Shown here piece after piece: positions 16,387 to 23,652 of a DNA stretch of 64,000 nt. The DNA comes from VAXT01 sp963794605 (lineage in GTDB: Bacteria; Actinomycetota; Thermoleophilia; Gaiellales; Gaiellaceae), in the NCBI GenBank assembly GCA_963794605.1, contig CAWCEN010000006.1, positions 1 through 64,000 of the forward strand, in the 5' to 3' direction. The position numbers and the translations under genes are program-made. Positions within the stretch are counted from its first letter, which is position 1, and each line of letters opens with the position of its first letter. The notes beneath the pieces were generated by a model, which saw only the letters and a list, made by a program, of their open reading frames with translations, did no database searches and was not told the origin of the DNA.

Positions 16387-17352
16387 ATGCTCACGGTTTT
16401 CCTGTTCGACGAGCGAGAGTCCGAGCAAGTCGACGACTGGCGGACCGCACTCGAACGGCTCGCCGACGACGCGCTGCTCTGGTTCGCCCTGCGAGACCCG
16501 ACCGAGGAGGAGGTTGCGGCTCTGCAGGAGGAGCTCGAACTCGGCGACGAGAACGCGCAAAGGCTGCTCGAGCAGCCCAGCCGCGCGGCTCTGGCTGACG
16601 CAGGCGAGCGTATGCACGTGACGATGTACGCGGCCGACATCGAGGCGGGTGAACCTGTCCTTGCTCCCCTCGAATGTGCGCTCGGCCGAAACTGGATCGT
16701 CACCGCCCATCATGGGAAGGTCGAGGTGCTCCAGGAGTTTCGTGAGCGCGCCGAGGGCGGAGGCCAGGTCGGTGCGCTCGACGCACCCTCGTTCGTCGCA
16801 GCGATTTTCGAGTGGATCGTCACCGGCTACTTCCGCGCCTTCGAGGCTGTCGAGAGCGAGCTGGAGGAACTGGATGCGAGGGTCATGTCCAGCACACCGA
16901 CGGACGTCTCCGACGATCTGGCCCGGCTGGTCGAGCTCCGCCGCTCGATCGGGACGCTGCGACGGGCGCTCGCCCCACACCGCGAGGTCGTTGTCGCCCT
17001 GGCACACCCGGAGCTCGATGCGCTCTCGACCGAGGACTCGGCGGAGAAGTTCGCCGCTCTCGAGAGTCGCCTGACCCAGGCGCTGGAGGCCGCCCGCGAA
17101 ACGAAGGAATCGACCTTCGGGTCGTTCGACCTCCTCGTCGCCCGCATCGGCCAACGGACGAACGACGTCATGAAGGTGCTCACACTGGTCACGGTAGTCC
17201 TGTTGCCCTCGACCGTGCTCGCCGGGATCATGGGCATGAACTTCCAGGTCGGCCTCTTCAACGCCGTCTGGGTGTTCTGGGTGGTGATCGCCGCGATGTT
17301 CGGCATCGCCGTGCTCGTACTCTCAGTCGCCCGCAGCCGACGCTGGATCTAA
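16387..17352 (+). CDS. CorA-family Mg2+/metal transporter
   Basis: 321 aa. A long cytoplasmic alpha/beta and helical domain precedes two C-terminal membrane helices. The first ends in the diagnostic GIMGMNF (GMN motif, about residue 283) and the last is VFWVVIAAMFGIAVLVLSV. CorA pentamers conduct Mg2+ or Co2+/Ni2+. It is the last gene of the first island segment and is transcribed towards the first tRNA 3'-half copy. Confidence 0.92.
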   Translation: MLTVFLFDERESEQVDDWRTALERLADDALLWFALRDPTEEEVAALQEELELGDENAQRLLEQPSRAALADAGERMHVTMYAADIEAGEPVLAPLECALGRNWIVTAHHGKVEVLQEFRERAEGGGQVGALDAPSFVAAIFEWIVTGYFRAFEAVESELEELDARVMSSTPTDVSDDLARLVELRRSIGTLRRALAPHREVVVALAHPELDALSTEDSAEKFAALESRLTQALEAARETKESTFGSFDLLVARIGQRTNDVMKVLTLVTVVLLPSTVLAGIMGMNFQVGLFNAVWVFWVVIAAMFGIAVLVLSVARSRRWI

Positions 17353-17496
17353 GAGGGCAACGTTAGGGACACTTGATCCTTCCTACTTGGGGAGTAGCAG
17401 CCTTTCGTAGCCAGTGTGAGGGAATGCCCTCGACCGCGGGCTGCCGGCTCGGCGACGATTGGTAGCCCGCTGCGCAGATCAAGGAGAAACCGACTC

Positions 17497-17634
17497 GGCT
17501 GCAAGCGTTCTGCAAGCATCGGGCTTCCGCGGCACTGCCACCAGGTTCCGCCTAAATGCGCACCCGCGGCCGAAAACTGGCTCCGAACCTGCATTTAGGC
17601 GGAACGAGGCGGAACACGTGGACACGAGCGAGGC
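17497..17634 (+). repeat. 138-bp att-associated module, copy A
   Basis: Starts GGCTGCAAGCGTTCTGCAAG (TGCAAGC twice with an 11-bp period), continues with inverted repeats TTCCGCCTAAATGC (17546-17559) and GCATTTAGGCGGAA, then a second GGCGGAAC ten bases on, and runs directly into the tRNA-fMet 3' half. It matches copy B over the same 138-base length. The upstream part of the 17353-17791 gap shows no gene. Confidence 0.8.
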
Positions 17635-17680
17635 GGCTCATAACCCGGAGGTCGCAGGTTCAAATCCTGCCCCCGCTACT
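17635..17680 (+). repeat. tRNA-fMet 3'-half copy A (attachment site)
   Basis: 46 bases identical to 12950-12995 of the intact tRNA, from the anticodon stem through the 3' end. The 5' half of a tRNA is missing; GAGGC stands where the anticodon stem should begin. A terminator hairpin follows at 17684-17705, resembling that of the real tRNA. Confidence 0.92.
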
Positions 17681-17683
17681 CGG

Positions 17684-17705
17684 AAGGCCCCGGAAGCGGG
17701 GCCTT
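17684..17705 (+). terminator. Terminator carried with copy A
   Basis: AAGGCCCC and GGGGCCTT form a stem closely related to the tRNA-fMet terminator, so the duplicated unit includes sequence downstream of the tRNA. Confidence 0.7.
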
Positions 17706-17791
17706 TCGCTTGCCGAACCGGTTGTGTACTCGCGGCTTCGTGCAAGCGATCGAGGCCTAAGGAAGCGCACCGGGGGTGCCGATCCGTCGTG

Positions 17792-18448
17792 TTAGATGCG
17801 GGCGGTAAAGAGCGCGAACGATCCGCGAACTTCGATCTGCTGTTCGGCGAATTCCTGTGCCAGTGTGCGCTCGAGACCGTCGAGGTTGTCGGCGAGGTTG
17901 GTAAAGACACCCTCCCGGTTGTAGAGCGCGAGTGCCTTGCGTGCGAGCCGACTGTGCTCAACGCCGCTCCCGAGGATCGTGCTCCCGAAGACGACGCCGC
18001 CGTCCTCGAGGAACGGTTTCAGGTTGCCGAAGATGGCTGCCTTTGTCTCGGCTGTGGCCGGGAGGCAGTGGAGGACGCCGTTCAGAGCTATCGAGGCGAA
18101 CCGGGCGGTCCCGAGCTCCAGCGGGTCGAGTGCGTTCGCCTTGACGACACGCGGCGAGTAACGCTCGAGGCGCCTCGCCGCCTTCCTCAGGCAGGCATCG
18201 CTCAGGTCGAGAAGGGTGATCTCTGGCCGCTCGACCGGCAAGCGGCAGCGGTCAAGGAAGTAGCCGGTGCCGACGCCGATGTCGAGATGAGGGGTGCCGA
18301 CGTTCCGGTCGTAGAGATCGAGGAAGTGCCTCTTCGGGCACCTCCAGACCAAGCTGCACGAGAGGCCAAGGATAAAGAGGTCGTAGAGGGCGAGCCGTGT
18401 CGACGTGTAGACGGTGACGCTGGGGTGGCTCTCGGGCGCTTGGGTCAT
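17792..18448 (-). CDS. Class I SAM-dependent methyltransferase
   Basis: 218 aa from ATG 18448. The SAM-binding motif LDIGVGTGYFLDRC is near residue 50, followed by ITLLDLSDACLRKA (acidic ribose-binding end of beta-2), NALDPLELG and the post-motif ALNGVLHCLPA. A hydrophobic stretch precedes the domain (LALYDLFILGLSCSLVW), as in small-molecule or lipid methyltransferases. The substrate is unknown. It lies in the second island segment; upstream of it is a stray repeat-module fragment. Confidence 0.8.
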   Translation of the reverse strand: MTQAPESHPSVTVYTSTRLALYDLFILGLSCSLVWRCPKRHFLDLYDRNVGTPHLDIGVGTGYFLDRCRLPVERPEITLLDLSDACLRKAARRLERYSPRVVKANALDPLELGTARFASIALNGVLHCLPATAETKAAIFGNLKPFLEDGGVVFGSTILGSGVEHSRLARKALALYNREGVFTNLADNLDGLERTLAQEFAEQQIEVRGSFALFTARI

Positions 18449-18607
18449 CGGGCGAGCCTCGGTAAATCGTGAGCCCACGCGTACGGGCCGCCTCGGCCTA
18501 CGGGATTCTGGCAGCGCGGCCTGCTGTGTGCGGAAGTCCTTCGCCGGCTGGTGGCCCGTCCGCGGTTGGAGGGGCTCGACTGCGGTCTGCCTCGCCGACT
18601 TGAATGG

Positions 18608-18650
18608 TGCAAGCGTTCTGCAAGCACCGAGCTTCCACGTCAATGTCATC
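18608..18650 (+). repeat. Orphan 5' part of the att-associated module (copy E)
   Basis: TGCAAGCGTTCTGCAAGC followed by a CACCGAGCTTCCACGTCAATG stretch matches the first 40-odd bases of modules A and B, but the inverted repeats and tRNA half do not follow. Instead a truncated acetyltransferase gene begins within about 40 bases. Confidence 0.7.
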
Positions 18651-18685
18651 TGGTCCCGTCTCAAAGCAGACGGATGCGGCCCGAT

Positions 18686-18880
18686 TGGTGGCCGCTGGTT
18701 CTTGTCCTTGGGTTCCCCGCCTACTACCGGCGCTTCGGGTTTCAGCGTGCGTCAGCGTTCGGAATCGCTCCGCCGGATGGAATACCTGACGATGCCTGGA
18801 TGGCGGTCACGCTGTCGTCTTACTCACCCGCGCTGCGCGGGAAGGTTATCTGGCCGCCCGCGTTCTCAGGCGTGACGTAG
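18686..18880 (+). pseudogene. C-terminal fragment of a GNAT acetyltransferase (YhbS-like)
   Basis: The frame encodes WWPLVLVLGFPAYYRRFGFQ, then an FGIAPP turn, DDAWMAVTLSSYSP and KVIWPPAF before the stop. This is the C-terminal third of YhbS-type N-acetyltransferases. The acetyl-CoA-binding part is missing and no start codon is appropriately placed. The truncation lies next to repeat copy E, so the upstream part was probably lost when that segment was joined. The remaining 18449-18985 gap holds no other gene. Confidence 0.7.
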
Positions 18881-18985
18881 CGCTCCCGACCGAGCGCAAC
18901 CCGGGAGTCCTCGTGAGGTTGCCGATCGGGGGCGCTACAGGGCGCGCGGGACGACAAGCGCCACGCGCGCCCTGTGTTGGTTCGC

Positions 18986-19444
18986 CTAGAGCGGCTCTCC
19001 GGTCTCGAGCAGCGTCTTCAGCGATGAGAGGACACCCATCCATCCCGTCCCGTAGACGCCCACGGCCGTCTTCGGCGCCCCCTTGAGCTGGTCGTGCGTG
19101 ACCGTCAGGAGGGCCGTCCCATCGTCCCGTGCTTCGATCTCCCACGTGACTCGGCTCGGCTCCTCCACCGCCATCTCGGGGTCGTACAGGGACGTCCACG
19201 TGTGCGAGAGGCGTCTCGGCGGATCGGCCTCGAGCACCTCCCCCTGCGTCGCGAGCTGATCCGTGTCGCCCATCGTCTGCCGGTAGTGGCCGCCCGGGCG
19301 CAGGTCGAAGTCGGAGCGCACGCCGTGGAAGTAGCGCTCAGTGAATTCCGGCTTCGTGATCGCGTCCCAGATCTGCTCAGGGGTCGCCTTGATGAACACC
19401 TGGTAGACCTGGACGGTCAGATTTTGCATCTCGGTCGTCGTCAT
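18986..19444 (-). CDS. SRPBCC (AHSA1-like) protein
   Basis: 152 aa; the ATG overlaps the ArsR stop (ATGA). The helix-grip fold pattern is visible: VFIKATPEQIWDAITKPEFTERYF, then DFDLRPGGHYRQT, ADPPRRLSHTW, a VTWEIEA strand and the C-terminal helix GWMGVLSSLKTLLETGE. The pairing of ArsR-type regulator and AHSA1 protein is common in actinobacteria; the ligand is unknown. Confidence 0.87.
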   Translation of the reverse strand: MTTTEMQNLTVQVYQVFIKATPEQIWDAITKPEFTERYFHGVRSDFDLRPGGHYRQTMGDTDQLATQGEVLEADPPRRLSHTWTSLYDPEMAVEEPSRVTWEIEARDDGTALLTVTHDQLKGAPKTAVGVYGTGWMGVLSSLKTLLETGEPL

Positions 19445-19764
19445 CCTGTCTCCTCCAGCTTGGTCTTGAGGTCTGCGAGCGCCGATACTTGGCGCTCCGT
19501 GTACTTGTCGATCCACCGGTCGTGGATCAGCCGGATGGGGACCGGGTTCAGGAAATGCAGTTTCTCCCGGCCTTGCCGGCGCGTGACTACGAGCCCTGCG
19601 TCCTCGAGGACTCGCAGGTGCTTCATGACGCCGAAGCGCGTCATCTCCAGCTCAGACTCAAGCTCGGTCAGCGTGCGGCCGTCACCCTGAAAGAGCAGGT
19701 CGAGCAGGAAGCGACGCGTCGGGTCACCGAGCGCCTTAAACACACGGTCCTCGTCCTTGCTCAT
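19441..19764 (-). CDS. ArsR-family transcriptional regulator
   Basis: 107 aa from ATG 19764. Winged helix: VFKALGDPTRRFLLDLLFQG, LTELESELEMTRFGVMKHL (recognition helix) and LEDAGLVVTRRQGREKLHFLN. Metal-binding Cys motifs are absent, as in the ArsR subgroup paired with SRPBCC proteins. The start was chosen because a well-formed promoter ends 7 bases upstream, which would give a leaderless mRNA beginning at this ATG. Confidence 0.88.
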   Translation of the reverse strand: MSKDEDRVFKALGDPTRRFLLDLLFQGDGRTLTELESELEMTRFGVMKHLRVLEDAGLVVTRRQGREKLHFLNPVPIRLIHDRWIDKYTERQVSALADLKTKLEETG

Positions 19765-19770
19765 GCGTCC

Positions 19771-19799
19771 ACTATAGGTGACCATACGGTCACATGTAA
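19771..19799 (-). promoter_or_regulatory. ArsR promoter with embedded operator
   Basis: On the minus strand TTACAT (19794-19799), a 17-base spacer and TATAGT (19771-19776). The spacer contains the perfect inverted repeat GTGACC-ATAC-GGTCAC (19778-19793), ideally placed for autorepression by the ArsR protein. Transcription would start at about the ATG 19764. Confidence 0.7.
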
Positions 19800-20157
19800 A
19801 GTCCTCCTGCGAGCGTTGAAGACACCCTCTCCTTAGAGGCCCTGCTTGTGCTGCCTCAGGCCGCCCGCCTCGACGGGGGTGACAGACGAGGTCCCCACGG
19901 CGTGCAACCGTGGTTGCATCTGTCGTTACCGATGTGGCTGCGGAGCGCTTGTGGGTTCTGCTTGCCTATGGCCAGCGCCTAATCGGCGTGGCGCTCGAAC
20001 GCAGCCTCGTCGAGACGCCGGCTTCGCGTTCGAATGCGAGGCGTTGTGAGCGGTCTTTTGAACCTGAAGGCTCCATAACCGGCTCCATACCCACCGCATA
20101 CTGGAGCTCGTGCAACTCGAGCCGACGAAAAAGCCGCGATTTGCGCGGCTTTTGCAG

Positions 20158-20204
20158 AGCCCTCTGACGGACTCGAACCGTCGACCCCCTCCTTACCATG
20201 GAGA
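20158..20204 (-). repeat. tRNA-Thr (GGU) 3' half, minus strand
   Basis: On the minus strand: anticodon loop ATGGTAA (anticodon GGT) with its stem, T-arm GACGG-TTCGAGT-CCGTC, acceptor AGAGGGC plus T, then an AAAAGCCGCG...CGCGGCTTTT terminator (20126-20153). No D-arm or 5' acceptor strand follows the anticodon stem, so this is only a 3' half, broken at the anticodon arm like the tRNA-fMet copies but in opposite orientation. It ends about 35 bases from module B. The rest of 19800-20239 shows no gene. Confidence 0.75.
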
Positions 20205-20239
20205 TGGTCTCGTCGGCGAGCGTTCGAAATCGACCGGCG

Positions 20240-20377
20240 GGCTGCAAGCGTTTTGCAAGCATCGGGCTTCCGCGGCGATGTCACCGCGTTCCGCCTAAAT
20301 GCACGGCCGCCGCCGAAAACCAGCTCGAAACCTGCGTTTAGCCGGAATACGGCGGAACGCGTGTACCTATTCGAGGC
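20240..20377 (+). repeat. 138-bp att-associated module, copy B
   Basis: Same length and order of elements as copy A: the TGCAAGC pair, TTCCGCCTAAATGC, a GCCGAAAACC spacer, GCGTTTAGCCGGAA, a second GGCGGAAC at a ten-base period, then GAGGC joined to the tRNA half. About one position in five differs from copy A outside the arms. Confidence 0.8.
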
Positions 20378-20423
20378 GGCTCATAACCCGGAGGGCGCAG
20401 GTTCAAATCCTGCCCCCGCTACT
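20378..20423 (+). repeat. tRNA-fMet 3'-half copy B (attachment site)
   Basis: 46 bases with one mismatch to the intact tRNA (G for T in the variable loop). The terminator that follows the other copies is cut off after AAAGGCC. The hydrolase gene begins about 150 bases downstream. Confidence 0.9.
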
Positions 20424-20571
20424 GAGAAAGGCCTGACACAAAGGAGTGCGTGGGCGCCGTCTCAGCGCCCGGCCGGACACGCCCTGCGACCATCGGTCCT
20501 CCCGCGCGGACGTCGGCCCGCGCCTCCATCTCGTTCATCCGGCGCCGTCGGGTGCGACGACGCGCGAGCGG

Positions 20572-21492
20572 ATGCCGCCGCCTACGCTCTGGGTCGTGAG
20601 CGAGGCGGATCTTCGGACGAACCCAGACGCGCTGCCCGATGCTGAGCCACCGCGGATCGGTTGTCATCGCATCAACGGCACGAGCCTGTACGCGGAGGTC
20701 CGAGGCTCGGGCCCGGCCGTGCTCCTGATTCACGCCGGTGCCGAGGATGCCGAGGGGTGGCGTCCGATCGCTGAGCGGCTGACTGGCTTCACTGTTATCA
20801 CGTATGACCGCCGCGGGACCCTGCGCAGTGGTCGAGACAACTGGCCGGGCGGCGGCTCCGCGCAGCATGCCGACGACGCCTCCGGGCTCCTCGAGACGCT
20901 CGGCCTCGACGATGTTCTGGTGCTCGGGTACAGCTCGAGCGGCAACATCGCGCTGCAGGTGGCGCTCCGCCATCCGCAGGTGGTGCGCCGCGCCCTCGTC
21001 TTCGAGCCGGGGTACCTGCTTCTGCTCCCGGACCCCGAAAACACTCATCGGAAGTTGACCGATGCGGCGGCCAAGCACCTGGCGGCCAACCCTGATGATT
21101 GGGCCGGGGCCTACGCGGCGATCATGGGCGACGTCGCCCTCGCCTCGGAGGCCTCTCCAGACGAGCCCGCCGCGTCACGGGAACCGAGGTCGTGGTACGA
21201 CGAGCGGGAGCAGGGCAACGCCGAACCGCTCTTTCGCGACGACATCCCGATCATGACCGCGGAGCTGGTCGACGAGGCCGAGCTGGTGTCGACTGCGGCC
21301 GACATCCGGCTTTCCTTCGGGACGAAGACGCGACCGATCTTCCGGGACATCGCGGTCCACCTCGCCGCCGTCCGCAACGCCGGGCCCGACGTCCTCGAGG
21401 GCGTTGGTCACTTCCTCTACTACCACCCAGACGTGGTGGCTTCCTACGTCCGAGCTCAGAGTTGCGAGACGGCGCTGGACACGCCGGAGTAG
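20572..21492 (+). CDS. Alpha/beta hydrolase
   Basis: 306 aa from ATG 20572; GTG 20596 is an equally possible start. GSGPAVLLIHAG forms the oxyanion strand, VITYDRRG is the usual second landmark, and the nucleophile elbow is LGYSSSGNIALQVALRHP. The acid may be in the LSFGTKT strand region and the catalytic His in VGHFLYYHPD near the C-terminus. Substrate unknown. It is the sole gene of a cassette bounded by copy B and a decayed tRNA half. Confidence 0.85.
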   Translation: MPPPTLWVVSEADLRTNPDALPDAEPPRIGCHRINGTSLYAEVRGSGPAVLLIHAGAEDAEGWRPIAERLTGFTVITYDRRGTLRSGRDNWPGGGSAQHADDASGLLETLGLDDVLVLGYSSSGNIALQVALRHPQVVRRALVFEPGYLLLLPDPENTHRKLTDAAAKHLAANPDDWAGAYAAIMGDVALASEASPDEPAASREPRSWYDEREQGNAEPLFRDDIPIMTAELVDEAELVSTAADIRLSFGTKTRPIFRDIAVHLAAVRNAGPDVLEGVGHFLYYHPDVVASYVRAQSCETALDTPE

Positions 21493-21574
21493 CCCTGGTT
21501 CTCGCCCGTGCAGAGTTGTGGAGAAGCGTCATAGGTCCCGCCCGCGTTCTGGCAGAAGCGGTACCCCGACGAAG

Positions 21575-21620
21575 CGGGTACCCGGTCGCAGATGTCTGTC
21601 CAAGACCCACCCCCGCTACT
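21575..21620 (+). repeat. Decayed tRNA-fMet 3'-half (copy F)
   Basis: CGGGTACCCGGTCGCAG, then a degenerate stretch, then ACCCCCGCTACT align with the tRNA 3' half only at the ends; the T-arm is lost. The position before a tRNA-fMet-like terminator supports the relationship. Confidence 0.5.
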
Positions 21621-21623
21621 AAC

Positions 21624-21650
21624 AAAAGGCCCTGCAAAGCAGGGCCTTTT
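21624..21650 (+). terminator. Strong rho-independent terminator
   Basis: AAAAGGCCCTGC and GCAGGGCCTTTT form a perfect 12-bp stem with an AAA loop, followed by GTTT. It stands right after decayed copy F, in the same relation as the terminator after the intact tRNA. The remainder of 21493-21826 shows no gene. Confidence 0.9.
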
Positions 21651-21826
21651 GTTTACTGATCTGTGACGCCAGCCAGGTGGAGAACGGCACTTGTGAAGGC
21701 TCGCGATCGTCCCCGACGGAGGTGTCGATTGCCCACGCCCAAGTAGACCTCTCGGTCGACGGAGCATTGGAAGCGCCGACTCCGACCGCGCGTCGCTCGT
21801 TCGGAACTCTGGCCTAGAGTGCCTCT

Positions 21827-23503
21827 ATGCCCACCGCCCGGGCCAGGGGAGATTCCGAGGCTGCACGAACGGAGCGGCGCTCGGGCCAACTCGAGCGTGC
21901 TCGCGGGTCGTACGCAGCACGGGTGTGGCGGGACGCATACGAGACGTTCTTGCGCGCCGACGAGGCGAGCCTGCTGGGAGCGGAGGACCTCGAGCTGCTC
22001 GCGACGTCGGCCTACATGCTCGGCCGCGACGACGAGTACCTGAGCACCCTCGAGCGCGCTCACCAGGCGTACGTCGACGCGGGAGAGCCTCTCCGCGCCG
22101 CGCGTTGCGCGGGTTGGGTCGGCATGACCCGGGCTCTCCGAGGAGAGATGGGCGTTGCGACGGGTTGGTTCGGGCGCGCGCAAAGGATGGTCGAGAGTTA
22201 CGGGCGCGACTGTGTGGAGCGGGGCTGGATGTTGATGCCCCTGACGTTCCAGCACGAGGCCGCCGGCGACTACGCGGCTGCGGCTGACGCTGCGGCCGCA
22301 GCTGCAGAGATCGGCCAGCGTTTCGGCGACGCGGACCTGTTCGCCATTGCCGTGCACTCGCAGGGGGCCATGCTCATCAAGCAGGGATGGGTCGAAGAAG
22401 GTCTCGGCCTTCTGGACGAAGCGATGGTCGCGGTCACGACCGGGGAGTTGTCGCCGATCCCGACCGGGCTGGTCTATTGCGCGGTGATTCTTGCTTGCCG
22501 AGAGGTGTACGAGGTGCGCCGGGCTCGGGAGTGGACGGCAGCTCTGACGCGGTGGTGCGCGGACCAGCCCGACCTGGTGGCCTTCACCGGCCGGTGTCTC
22601 GTGCATCGCGCCGAGATCATGCAGCTCGACGGTGCGTGGTCGGACGCGCTGGAAGAGGCGCGGCGCGCGAGCCGCCGACTGGTGGAGACGATGAACTCGG
22701 CAGCGGGGCTCGCTCATTACCGTGAGGGAGAGCTGCTTCGCCTGCAGGGCGACTTCGAAGCAGCCGAAGAGGCCTACCGCGAGGCGAGCCGCTGGGGCTG
22801 GGAGCCTCAGCCAGGGCTTGCCCAGTTGCGGCTGGCACAGGGCCGGACCGACGTGGCGGCGGCCGCGATCCGAAGGGCGGCCGGTGAGGTCTCCGAGCCC
22901 CTAAAGCGTGCGGGCTTGCTGGCGGCCTACGTCGAGATCCTGCTCGCCGCCGGGGACGATGAGGACGCGCGCGGCGCTTGCCGCGAGCTCGGCGACATCG
23001 CCGAGAGCTACGAGAGCGGCATGCTGACGGCGATGGTCGAGCAGGCTCGTGGTGCGGTAGACCTGGCCGAGGGTGACCCACGGTCGGCTCTGGTGCCGCT
23101 ACGTCGTGCGTGGCAGCTGTGGCACGACCTCGATGCACCCTACGAGGTGGCCCGCGCGCGCGTGCTCGTTGGGCTTGCTTGCCGCGCCCTGGGGGACGAC
23201 GACACTGCGGCGCTGGAGCTGGAGACTGCGCGCTCCGTCTTCGTACAGCTGGGCGCAGCGCCGGATCTCGCCCGCCTGGACTCTCTCGCGCCAGGCGCGT
23301 CCTTCGATGCTCACGGGCTGACATTGCGGGAGCTCGAGGTGCTGCGTCAGGTCGCCGCCGGTAAGACGAACAAGGCGATTGCCGCCGAGCTAGTCGTGAG
23401 CCAGAGGACGGTGGACAGGCACATCAGCAACATCTTCACCAAGCTCGGTGTGTCCTCGCGCGCCGCCGCGACGGCCTACGCGTACGAGCAGAAGCTCGTC
23501 TGA
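21827..23503 (+). CDS. LuxR-family regulator with TPR-like sensor region
   Basis: 558 aa. Residues 1-490 are Ala/Glu/Leu-rich helical repeats of TPR type (for example FEAAEEAYREASRWG, AALELETARSVFVQLG). The C-terminus is a LuxR/GerE domain: LTLRELEVLRQVAAGKTNKAIAAELVVSQRTVDRHISNIFTKLGV. There is no STAND ATPase, unlike MalT-type regulators. It lies just upstream of a flavoenzyme pair on the same strand and is their likely regulator (inference). Confidence 0.9.
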   Translation: MPTARARGDSEAARTERRSGQLERARGSYAARVWRDAYETFLRADEASLLGAEDLELLATSAYMLGRDDEYLSTLERAHQAYVDAGEPLRAARCAGWVGMTRALRGEMGVATGWFGRAQRMVESYGRDCVERGWMLMPLTFQHEAAGDYAAAADAAAAAAEIGQRFGDADLFAIAVHSQGAMLIKQGWVEEGLGLLDEAMVAVTTGELSPIPTGLVYCAVILACREVYEVRRAREWTAALTRWCADQPDLVAFTGRCLVHRAEIMQLDGAWSDALEEARRASRRLVETMNSAAGLAHYREGELLRLQGDFEAAEEAYREASRWGWEPQPGLAQLRLAQGRTDVAAAAIRRAAGEVSEPLKRAGLLAAYVEILLAAGDDEDARGACRELGDIAESYESGMLTAMVEQARGAVDLAEGDPRSALVPLRRAWQLWHDLDAPYEVARARVLVGLACRALGDDDTAALELETARSVFVQLGAAPDLARLDSLAPGASFDAHGLTLRELEVLRQVAAGKTNKAIAAELVVSQRTVDRHISNIFTKLGVSSRAAATAYAYEQKLV

Positions 23504-23652
23504 CCGCTCACCCCCAAGGCGGAAATTACCCACGTCGTCGTGGGCTGAAGTTGGGCAGTTGCCCCGATGCGCGACTCCTCCGCTCCGCTCAGCCTGTCTC
23601 CATCTCGACCAAAGGAGACGCGCACCATGAACACGAGCACGATCGAAGCGAC

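Noticed and set aside
19966..20284. Minus-strand frame containing RRGSTVRVRQRAL at 20.0-20.3 kb
   Set aside because: It translates the tRNA-Thr 3' half and its terminator; no protein family matches outside that.
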